In this document: positions 6,252 to 11,267 of the stretch, in pieces
Position numbering within the stretch: the stretch's first letter is position 1
Layout of the letters: every line of letters starts with the position of its first letter
NCBI GenBank assembly: GCA_035291025.1
Contig: DATDTB010000103.1
Span: 1 to 11,267, forward strand
Direction of reading: 5' to 3'
Length of the DNA stretch: 11,267 nt
From: DATDTB01 sp035291025
Lineage (GTDB): Archaea; Iainarchaeota; Iainarchaeia; JAFGOX01; DATDTB01
The notes under the pieces: generated by a model
Databases searched by the model: none
The model's input: the letters and a program-made list of their open reading frames with translations, nothing else
What the model was told of the DNA's origin: nothing
Translations under genes and position numbers: made by a program

Positions 6252-6756
6252 ACAGTTTCCCGGACTTTTTTTGCCTCAAGTACTCTTTTAGGGCTTCGAC
6301 GTGCAAAGGGTAGACCTTTTTCCCCTTTAACAGCTTTTGGACTTCCTCCAAGGACTTCCATTCTGGTTGCCGCGTTTCCCCTTGCTGCGGCCTAAGCATT
6401 CCCTTGCCTTTGGCTATGAAAAAAAGGCAAATGTAAGGAAATCTTCCCTTCGTGGTCTGCCAGCAAAGGAACGGCTTGAAAGTGAAGCCTTTTTCCCCGC
6501 GCCTTGAGTCCGAGTGCGCGCCGAGTTTTTTCTCGCGCACGCCGTAAAGGCTCAAGCCCGTTTCCTCGAAGGCCTCGCGGCGGACGGCTTGAAAGATGTC
6601 CTCAAATTCAGTTACCTTGCCTCCCGGCAGTTCCCAAGTCCCAGTGTTCAACGGGTCCAATTCAGGCTTCCAACGGAGTTGCATGAGTATTTTTTCCTCG
6701 CCTGGGTGCTCTATTATCACGTCTACTGCGGGGATTGCGAACTTTTCAGCCGGCAT
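6250..6756 (-). CDS. Nudix hydrolase
   Basis: 168-residue Nudix-fold pyrophosphohydrolase. The Nudix box is fully canonical (G-x5-E-x7-REUxEExGU): Gly46, Glu52, Arg60-Glu61, Glu64-Glu65, Gly67-Leu68, preceded by NTGTWELPGG at 37-46. A VDVIIEHPGEEKILMQLRWKP strand leads in, and the C-terminal part has PEWKSLEEVQKLL followed by a basic helix. Substrates in this superfamily include nucleotides, nucleotide sugars and prenyl diphosphates, and sequence alone does not decide. The start chosen is ATG at 6756, 16 bases after the upstream prenyl synthase stop, with GGAGG and GTGGGAA stretches before it. An in-frame TTG at 6789 would extend it by 11 residues and overlap that gene. Co-transcription with two prenyl diphosphate synthases raises the possibility of an isoprenoid diphosphate substrate, which is inference. 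Confidence 0.88.
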   Translation of the reverse strand: MPAEKFAIPAVDVIIEHPGEEKILMQLRWKPELDPLNTGTWELPGGKVTEFEDIFQAVRREAFEETGLSLYGVREKKLGAHSDSRRGEKGFTFKPFLCWQTTKGRFPYICLFFIAKGKGMLRPQQGETRQPEWKSLEEVQKLLKGKKVYPLHVEALKEYLRQKKSGKL

Positions 6757-6772
6757 TTCCCACGTCCCTCCA

Positions 6773-7867
6773 TTAGTACTCGCGTTCAATCAAGTAGTCA
6801 GCGAACGCCTTGAGTTTTTGTTTCGCGGGGTTTTCCTTGAGCACTACGTCAACGCCGTCCCAGCTTTCCCTTATGAGTTCCTTGGCGCGTGCCTGCGCGT
6901 ACCCTATTGAGTCGTGTTTTTGCAGCAACGAAATGGCTTCGCTGACGACTTTCCTGGAATTGGAGTGCATTGAAAGAAGCTTTAGTAGCCGCTTCCTGTC
7001 TGCCAGGATGGAGTTCTTCAAGGCGTGGATGACCATTAGCGTCTTCTTGCCTTCCTTTATGTCGTTTCCGTAAGCCTTCCCGAACGCCGTCCGCGTCTTT
7101 ACGGTGTTAAGGATGTCCAGAACGTCGTCCTGTATCTGGAAGGCGACGCCAATCGTTTCAGCAAACGCGCCTATTTTTTCAACTTGTTTGGGCGTGCCGC
7201 CGGAGAGCAGGGCGGCAAGCCTTGCGGACATGCGCGCCAGCGTCCCGGTCTTGTACGCGCACATTTGCAGGTACTGGTCCTCGCTCAAGTGCTCGTGGTC
7301 GCCCCAGCCCTTGTGCCACGCGATGTCCATCGCCTGCCCGATGGAAATGTTTATCATTTCCTGCACGTAAACCTCGTACGCCTTCCTGAGAGTCTCGGCG
7401 GGGAACCTTGAAGAGTGCTTCATGAACGGAAGCAATGGCAAGTAATACATGGCGTTTCCGGCGTTGATTGCAACGTCGTTGCCGTACAATTTGTGAATCG
7501 CGGGCTTGCCGCGCCTCACATCGCTTTCGTCCTCAATGTCGTCAATCATCAGCGTCCCGTTGTGGATCACTTCAGGAATGACGGCAAAGTCAAGCACTTC
7601 TTCCCTGGAACATTCAAGGCTTTCACAGACCAGCAGGAAAAAACCAGGCCGCCAGCGCTTTCCGCCCCTCTTCAAAAGTTCCCACAATGGTTCCGCAAGC
7701 GTCTTGTTCAATGCCTTGTAGTCAAACTCGTACTTGGTCTTCCCGCAAGCGAACTCCAAGTACGCGGCGTCAATTTTTTGCGGGATGAACTTGCCTATAA
7801 TCCTGTCAATAACGGGAGCCTTTTCCCTGAGAATTCCTTCAATGTCAACGCCTTTTTTACCAGTCAT
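6773..7867 (-). CDS. Trans-prenyl diphosphate synthase, canonical paralogue
   Basis: 364-residue (E)-isoprenyl diphosphate synthase, which condenses isopentenyl diphosphate with allylic diphosphates to make geranylgeranyl or longer chains for archaeal lipids or quinones. Motifs in order: GGKRWRPG (68-75), first Asp-rich motif D109-D110-I-E-D113 followed by ESDVRRGKP, GQAMDI at 177-182, KTGTLARMSARL (206-217), second Asp-rich motif D247-D248-V-L-D251, and the NDIKEGKKTL loop. The fifth residue before the first motif is Gly104, with no bulky aromatic there, which would permit a longer product unless a downstream residue limits it. The wording LMIDDIEDES..RRG recalls type III GGPP synthases. At 364 residues it is somewhat longer than usual, with an extended N-terminus. 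ATG 7867 has AGGTGA ten bases upstream (7878-7883). A T-rich TATA-like stretch at 7899-7909 might add an internal promoter. Confidence 0.92.
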   Translation of the reverse strand: MTGKKGVDIEGILREKAPVIDRIIGKFIPQKIDAAYLEFACGKTKYEFDYKALNKTLAEPLWELLKRGGKRWRPGFFLLVCESLECSREEVLDFAVIPEVIHNGTLMIDDIEDESDVRRGKPAIHKLYGNDVAINAGNAMYYLPLLPFMKHSSRFPAETLRKAYEVYVQEMINISIGQAMDIAWHKGWGDHEHLSEDQYLQMCAYKTGTLARMSARLAALLSGGTPKQVEKIGAFAETIGVAFQIQDDVLDILNTVKTRTAFGKAYGNDIKEGKKTLMVIHALKNSILADRKRLLKLLSMHSNSRKVVSEAISLLQKHDSIGYAQARAKELIRESWDGVDVVLKENPAKQKLKAFADYLIEREY

Positions 7868-7934
7868 GGGCTTTTATCACCTGCCGCCTTTCATTCAACT
7901 TTAAAAAAGAGTCCCCTCGTGTTTGACGGGATTG

Positions 7935-8939
7935 TCAAACATCGCGTTCCAGGGCGTAGTCGAGTATCGCGTTGAACACTGCCTTGTGGTGGTCGCTGGG
8001 CAAGTCTTCAATGGCCGCGCGGCCCTCGCCAACGACGCGCTGGGCTTCTTCCTCGGCAAAGTTGAGAGCGTTGCTTTCCTCTATCAAGCTCACGGCTTTC
8101 GCGATGTCCGCCGCGCTCGTCTGGTCTTGTTCCTTGTCCAGTATCCTCAAAAACTCCTTGCGCTTTTTTGGCTCCAGGTGGTTGATGGCGTAAATGGTCA
8201 AAATGGTTCTCTTGCCTTTCTTTACGTCGCTTTCCGTCTTCTTGCCGTAAGCCGGCAGCCCCTTCAAGTCCAAGATGTCATCCTTTATCTGGAAGGCCCG
8301 CCCGAAGGAAACCGCGTAGCGTTCAAAGGAGTCAAGCTGTTCGTCTGCGCCGCTCGCCAGCAAAGCCCCAGTCTTCATGGCCCCCACGAACAGCGAGCTA
8401 ATCCTGTTGTCTATGGCGTAATAGTATTCAGAGAGCTTTGGCTCCTGCGACGACTGCAGTTCCAGTTCCTTTAGCTGGCCCTGCGCTAGGCTGCCGCAGG
8501 ACTGGTTGAAGTAGTTAAAGGCAGTCAGCACCTTGGACGGCCGGAACTGGCCGCTGAGCTTGTGCAAGTTCTCGTAGGCAAGCGAGAAAAGCAAGTCGCC
8601 CGCGACCATTGCCGACTCGGGGCCGAATTTCTTGAAAACCGTGGGCTTTCCCCTCCGCAGTTCGCGCTTGTTTATTATGTCGTCGTGCAGCAACGTGAAA
8701 TTGTGCAATAACTCGTAGGAAACGGCTGCTGGAAGGAGTTCCTCGTCAGTCCCGCCAAGCGCCTCGCCAGCCAAAAGCAGGACAACTGGCCGGACTCTCT
8801 TCCCGCCGACTGAAAGCGAGTACTTCAAGACCTCGTACAAGGAATGCGAGCCGCGGAATTTCTGGATTGACTCCAGCAAGACCGGGCTAACGCTAGTAGC
8901 CTTCCTTGAAAAAACGCCCAACAACTCGTCCTTGTCCAC
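7935..8939 (-). CDS. Trans-prenyl diphosphate synthase with altered first Asp-rich motif
   Basis: 334-residue paralogue of the neighbouring synthase, resembling archaeal short-chain GGPP/FPP synthases. Motifs: GGKRVRP at 45-51, ELLHNFTLLHDDIIN (76-90), RRGKPTVF, GQLKELELQ, KTGALLASG, second Asp-rich motif D220-D221-I-L-D224, then ESDVKKGKRTIL. The first Asp-rich motif reads D86-D87-I-I-N90: the third, Mg2+-binding aspartate of DDxxD is asparagine (codon AAC, one base from GAC). Phe81 is five residues before this motif, the position of Phe77 that sets GGPP length in Sulfolobus acidocaldarius GGPP synthase, so a C15-C20 product is expected if the enzyme is active. The start is GTG 8939: a TGA stop lies immediately upstream in frame and an AGGGGGG stretch serves as ribosome binding site. 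It is the first gene of the - strand operon; 67 bases separate it from the next synthase. Confidence 0.92.
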   Translation of the reverse strand: MDKDELLGVFSRKATSVSPVLLESIQKFRGSHSLYEVLKYSLSVGGKRVRPVVLLLAGEALGGTDEELLPAAVSYELLHNFTLLHDDIINKRELRRGKPTVFKKFGPESAMVAGDLLFSLAYENLHKLSGQFRPSKVLTAFNYFNQSCGSLAQGQLKELELQSSQEPKLSEYYYAIDNRISSLFVGAMKTGALLASGADEQLDSFERYAVSFGRAFQIKDDILDLKGLPAYGKKTESDVKKGKRTILTIYAINHLEPKKRKEFLRILDKEQDQTSAADIAKAVSLIEESNALNFAEEEAQRVVGEGRAAIEDLPSDHHKAVFNAILDYALERDV

Positions 8940-8978
8940 TCAAAGCCCCCCTTCGAGCACTTATGCAAGACAGTCAAA

Positions 8979-8988
8979 CATAAAAACA
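8979..8988 (-). promoter_or_regulatory. Candidate TATA box for the prenyl synthase operon
   Basis: On the - strand this reads TGTTTTTATG, a T-rich TATA-like element centred about 45 bases before the GTG start at 8939. That would place transcription start near 8958 and leave a leader of about 19 bases that includes the ribosome binding site. The match to the archaeal consensus is modest, but its position in the divergent intergenic region is right. Confidence 0.35.
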
Positions 8989-9009
8989 CCTACGTACCAG
9001 TTTCAGCGG

Positions 9010-9039
9010 GCAATGCGCGCGAGGGCGCTGCAGCGTTGC
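9010..9039. repeat. Imperfect inverted repeat abutting the TATA box of the envelope-protein operon
   Basis: GCAATGC at 9010-9016 pairs with GCGTTGC at 9033-9039 (seven pairs, one of them G-U), and an inner GCGC/GCGC pair can extend the structure. It lies in the 180-base divergent intergenic region and ends directly at the TATA-like TTTTAAAT. Its place suggests an operator or a BRE-proximal regulatory site rather than an RNA hairpin, since transcription should start downstream of it. Confidence 0.35.
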
Positions 9040-9047
9040 TTTTAAAT
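9040..9047 (+). promoter_or_regulatory. Candidate TATA box for the small envelope-protein operon
   Basis: TTTTAAAT in an otherwise GC-rich spacer is a good archaeal TATA-like element. It predicts transcription start near 9069 and a leader of about 50 bases before the ATG at 9120. Apart from this box, the inverted repeat before it and the opposing promoter candidate, I see no gene in 8940-9119. Confidence 0.5.
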
Positions 9048-9119
9048 GCCCTTTCCCTCCAGTTAAATTCAAGCAACGCGCCCAGATCGCAAAACTGCTG
9101 GACCTAAAGTGAAAGTGAC

Positions 9120-9476
9120 ATGTACTTGAGTGCATTGAAGTTTTTCGGGCTGTCGAAAAAGCAAGTCTCCAACCCCAATTGGCTCACCGTTGGATTGTTT
9201 TCCTTGTTCGCGTTCCTTGGCACCCGCGTCGAATCCATCCTCTTATCAGTGGACGTCCCCGCGCCAGTCAACAGCTACGTTGGCAACACCTTGTCGCTCT
9301 TATTGATCGCTCCGTTCACTTTCGTGGTGAAAAGCGCGTCGGACTTGATAGGATTCACAACCGGCCTCGGGCCCACGGCATTGACTCTGGCGGCGTTGCT
9401 GTTAAACATTTCCTACTGGTACTTGCTCGCCGTTTACGTTCAATCGCTTTTGTTTCCGTCGCCAAAGAAAAAGTGA
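9120..9476 (+). CDS. Small three-helix membrane protein, unknown function
   Basis: 118-residue hydrophobic protein that I do not recognise. Three membrane segments are visible: about 22-42 (LTVGLFSLFAFLG onward), 57-78 (TLSLLLIAPFTFVV onward) and 85-110 (PTALTLAALLLN to YVQSLL), with a basic N-terminal stretch (LSKKQ) and a Lys-rich tail (PSPKKK). Following the positive-inside rule, both basic ends would be cytoplasmic, which conflicts with three full crossings; one segment may be re-entrant or interfacial. ATG 9120 is preceded by AAAGTGA at 9107-9112. It heads a group of three closely spaced small genes and is divergent from the prenyl synthase operon. Codon use matches the window, so it is probably a real gene. 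Confidence 0.75.
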   Translation: MYLSALKFFGLSKKQVSNPNWLTVGLFSLFAFLGTRVESILLSVDVPAPVNSYVGNTLSLLLIAPFTFVVKSASDLIGFTTGLGPTALTLAALLLNISYWYLLAVYVQSLLFPSPKKK

Positions 9477-9488
9477 AAGGGGTAAAAA

Positions 9489-9677
9489 ATGGACCAAATA
9501 CTTGCAGTCTTTGGATTACTCTTGGCGGTAAAGGGACTGCTAATGGTGGCCTTCACGCGCCAAGTCCGCGAGGCATACAAGCGCCTGGGGACCAGGTCCA
9601 ACGCTTACTTGCGGGTCTTGGGCGCGGCAGTCTTCTTCCTGGGGGCCGCAGCGCTGTGGCTTTCAATTAACAGGTGA
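9489..9677 (+). CDS. Small two-helix membrane protein, DUF2065-like
   Basis: 62-residue protein made of two membrane helices (about 4-22 and 40-59) joined by a short basic loop (TRQVREAYKRLGTRSNAYLR). The pattern, with MDxxLAxxGLLLxxxGLLM at the front, LRVLGxxxFFLGxxxLWL at the end and a polar connector, resembles the DUF2065 family of tiny inner-membrane proteins of unknown function. I base this on architecture and wording, not on a search. The basic loop suggests that both termini face outward. A strong ribosome binding site, AAAGGGG at 9477-9483, precedes ATG 9489, 12 bases after the previous stop. Its end lies within the ribosome binding site of the next gene, which implies coupled translation. 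Confidence 0.75.
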   Translation: MDQILAVFGLLLAVKGLLMVAFTRQVREAYKRLGTRSNAYLRVLGAAVFFLGAAALWLSINR

Positions 9678-9682
9678 AGTCA

Positions 9683-10132
9683 ATGGCCGAGAACCCAGTC
9701 AAAACCCTTTCATTCATTGCCGTTGCAGCGCTCGCCTTGGTTGGCGCCGCGCTCTTTTCCAGCAATGCGTTCCGCGATGGGGCCCTGACGGGGTTCATGG
9801 CGTTCAAAAACGCCCCCGCGCCAGCCAATGAAGGCGTTCCCGGAGACGCGTTCCTGGCGGACAAGTTTTACTGCGAAAAGGACAGTGACTGCGTCTGCGG
9901 GGGAACCAACCCAGAGGACAATTCGTGCTTCGTGGGAAACAAGTACTACCATGACGCGGTCGTGCTCGGCGAGGGCGGGGACGGGGAATGCGGAGAGTTC
10001 TGCGCCGGGCTCAGCCAGGGATTCAAGCTGAGGTGCGTCAAGAACTCGTGCACGGCCGTGCAAGGCGAAAAAGTCGTGCCCCTGGACGGGGAATTTTACT
10101 GTGAGCCACCGCCGCTCCAAGAACAACTTTAG
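9683..10132 (+). CDS. Membrane-anchored Cys-rich exported protein
   Basis: 149-residue protein with an N-terminal hydrophobic segment (about 7-27, TLSFIAVAALALVGAALF) that acts as signal anchor or signal peptide, then a Pro/Ala-rich linker and an extracytoplasmic domain with nine cysteines at 64, 70, 72, 82, 103, 107, 118, 123 and 140. The core, KDSDCVCGGTNPEDNSCFVG followed by CGEFC and LRCVKNSC, looks like a disulfide-rich fold or small metal site of the type seen in short exported proteins of uncultured archaea. No enzyme motif is seen. The odd cysteine (perhaps Cys140 near the proline-rich end) could pair with a partner. ATG 9683 has AGGTGA five bases upstream; an in-frame GTG at 9674 overlaps the previous gene and is less likely. 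Its TAG directly abuts the stop of the converging hydrolase gene. Confidence 0.8.
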   Translation: MAENPVKTLSFIAVAALALVGAALFSSNAFRDGALTGFMAFKNAPAPANEGVPGDAFLADKFYCEKDSDCVCGGTNPEDNSCFVGNKYYHDAVVLGEGGDGECGEFCAGLSQGFKLRCVKNSCTAVQGEKVVPLDGEFYCEPPPLQEQL

Positions 10133-10756
10133 TCATTGAGTTTTCCTCTTTTCAATTGCCATGTGTCCAGCGCATAAGGTTTCCCACGGAAGCGCCCGCA
10201 TTTTTTCCACGGTTCCCATTTGCGTTTCGTAGTCGCCTCCGGGTAAGTCGTAGCGCCCGATGCCGCCGTGCTGGAATATTACGTCGCCGGAAAACAGGAT
10301 TTTCTCTTTTTCCATGAAAAAGCACGTGCTTCCCGGGGTGTGGCCAGGCGCGTGAATTGCTATAAGCCTTAGGCCGTTGACGTCGAATTCCTCGCCGCCC
10401 TTTAGCTTGGTGGTGATGCGCGGGAACTCAAAGCTTTCAGGGTTGAAGAACTCCAGCGCGGCGTGTTCCTCGCTTTTGGCTTCCAGGAACGCGGCGTCCG
10501 CTTCGTGCATCAAGTGCTCGGCGCCATGGAACAAGTCCCAGTGCCCCCAGTGGTCGTAGTGCATGTGAGTGTAGAACACGCGCTTGACGCCCTTTGTTTC
10601 CACTCCCAAGGCCTTCAATGCGCTAGTCAAGCCCGCTGGATCGCCGCAGCCGGGGTCTATTACCGCTGGCTCTTTCCCCGCCAAGACGTAAGAATTTGAG
10701 CTGAAGACGCGCGGCGTCAATTGCGTTACTGCCTCACTTACTTTGAACATCTCCAT
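10133..10756 (-). CDS. Metallo-beta-lactamase-fold hydrolase, glyoxalase II-like
   Basis: 207-residue MBL-fold protein with the full dinuclear metal set: H64-x-H66-x-D68-H69 (THMHYDHWGH), His139 in APGHTPGS, Asp158 in FSGDVIF and His198 in AGHMA. The stretch GRYDLPGGDYETQM (168-180) is the loop typical of glyoxalase II and YcbL-like thioesterases, so hydrolysis of a thioester or related small substrate is the best guess; related members act as persulfide dioxygenases or lactonases. No membrane segment or signal is present, so it is probably cytoplasmic. ATG 10756 is chosen because GGTGA at 10765-10769 is eight bases upstream; GTG 10768 and ATG 10750 are alternatives. It overlaps the end of the upstream - strand gene by 23 bases, so the two are co-translated. 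Confidence 0.9.
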   Translation of the reverse strand: MEMFKVSEAVTQLTPRVFSSNSYVLAGKEPAVIDPGCGDPAGLTSALKALGVETKGVKRVFYTHMHYDHWGHWDLFHGAEHLMHEADAAFLEAKSEEHAALEFFNPESFEFPRITTKLKGGEEFDVNGLRLIAIHAPGHTPGSTCFFMEKEKILFSGDVIFQHGGIGRYDLPGGDYETQMGTVEKMRALPWETLCAGHMAIEKRKTQ

Positions 10757-11267
10757 TTTCCGTTTCACCGAAGAGCACTCGGGCCAAGTTCTTCACTCTC
10801 GCCTTTTGGGACTCGCCGACAGTGAAAACAACAGGGTAAATCTTCCCGTCCTTCTCGCTTTTCCTGAAAATGCAGACTTGCTGGACTTCCCTGCCGTTGG
10901 GAGTGGTCACGAGGAAGGCGTTGCGTTCAATGCTCTTGTACAAAGTCCTGATGCGCCAGTCAACGGCCGCTTCAAGGGTTTTGATGCTGGGGTTTTCGCG
11001 GGCAGCGACGCCCATCAAAATGTCGTGGACTCTAGCCGGCAGTTCCGGCGTTTCGGCCCTCAAGTAGTCAAAGTCAACGGGGTTGCCCGTCTGAACGATT
11101 TTACCGCCCTTTACCGCTATTCCAAGCCGTTTTTGGAGCTCGCGCTTCCGTGCTGGTTCCAAGACCTTTCCCATCAAGTCGGCGTTTATCGTGTGAAACT
11201 GTGTTTGCAGCAAGACGTTTTTCCCCGCGAATATCTGGCGCCTATGGCTTGCCAGCAGGAACTTGGT
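10734..11267 (-). CDS. Unrecognised protein, 5' end beyond window edge
   Basis: The frame is open to the right edge (no stop from 11267 down to 10736), so only the C-terminal 177 residues are seen and the TTG at 11213 is not a convincing start. I do not recognise the family. The visible part reads FLLASHRRQIFAGKN, then an alpha-rich segment (LMGKVLEPARKRELQKRLGI), a short beta-hairpin (IAVKGGKIVQTG), a helical region (LPARVHDILMGVA onward) and a final alpha/beta part with FLVTTPNGREVQQVCIFRKS and YPVVFTVGESQKARVKNLAR. It is rich in Lys and Arg and has a single cysteine, in the VCIF strand; a nucleic-acid-related role is possible but unsupported. It overlaps the MBL hydrolase start, so both belong to one transcript. 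Confidence 0.75.
   Translation of the reverse strand, partial: TKFLLASHRRQIFAGKNVLLQTQFHTINADLMGKVLEPARKRELQKRLGIAVKGGKIVQTGNPVDFDYLRAETPELPARVHDILMGVAARENPSIKTLEAAVDWRIRTLYKSIERNAFLVTTPNGREVQQVCIFRKSEKDGKIYPVVFTVGESQKARVKNLARVLFGETENGDVQSK

Noticed and set aside
7415..8474. Two long open frames on the + strand opposite the prenyl synthase genes
   Set aside because: Both synthases have complete catalytic motifs on the - strand. The + frames read as non-protein-like shadows.
8940..9119. Possible tRNA or small RNA in the divergent spacer
   Set aside because: No cloverleaf or T-loop sequence could be found. The inverted repeat lies upstream of the predicted transcription start and is better explained as a DNA site.
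9179..9670. 163-codon + frame overlapping the two small membrane protein genes
   Set aside because: Its product is Arg/Gly-rich and lacks structure, while the overlapped frames show clean membrane helices and good ribosome binding sites.
11213..11267. TTG at 11213 as the true start of the right-edge gene
   Set aside because: The frame stays open to the window edge with protein-like sequence, and no ribosome binding site is seen, so the start most likely lies outside.

Overview
The window looks like a chromosomal segment from an archaeon. Several starts carry GGTGA-type Shine-Dalgarno sequences. TATA-box-like elements lie about 25-30 bases before likely transcription starts. Two trans-prenyl diphosphate synthases of the kind used for isoprenoid membrane lipids are present. 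Genes are packed tightly and some start at GTG. Small Cys-rich exported proteins and a SUF cluster of bacterial flavour would suit a DPANN lineage such as Diapherotrites, but this placement is a guess from style and no marker gene settles it. TGA is the commonest stop codon, so the genetic code appears standard.

Region 1 (1-4293, + strand) is an iron-sulfur cluster assembly operon. It holds the 3' end of sufB, then sufD, an inositol-monophosphatase-family phosphatase, the cysteine desulfurase sufS, and a SufU/IscU-type protein. SufS supplies sulfur, SufB-SufD form the scaffold (SufC probably lies upstream of the window), and the SufU-like protein accepts or carries sulfur, metal or a cluster. 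The phosphatase is an unexpected member. The SufU-like protein has SufU-type motifs but is as short as IscU.

Region 2 (4294-4827, + strand) is an AT-richer two-gene toxin-antitoxin-like module with its own TATA box. A coiled-coil antitoxin-like protein is followed by a RelE-like toxin gene interrupted by one in-frame TGA. The remaining 25 codons stay in frame and read as the family's normal C-terminus, so this is a recently broken toxin. The module sits inside the iron-sulfur gene cluster.

Region 3 (4882-6167, + strand) resumes the iron-sulfur theme with a DUF1858 domain fused to an A-type (IscA/HesB) carrier, followed closely by a phosphoribosyltransferase-fold protein.

Region 4 (6250-8939, - strand) is an isoprenoid cluster, read from right to left: a prenyl diphosphate synthase with an altered first Asp-rich motif (DDIIN), a second synthase with canonical motifs, and a Nudix hydrolase. 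The two synthases differ at the position that often sets chain length.

Region 5 (9120-10132, + strand) diverges from region 4 and encodes three small envelope proteins: a three-helix membrane protein, a two-helix DUF2065-like protein, and a membrane-anchored protein with nine cysteines. I cannot assign a function, and it is the least explained part of the window.

Region 6 (10133-11267, - strand) holds a glyoxalase-II-like metallo-beta-lactamase-fold hydrolase overlapping the end of an unrecognised gene that runs off the right edge. I found no rRNA, tRNA, CRISPR array or insertion sequence.
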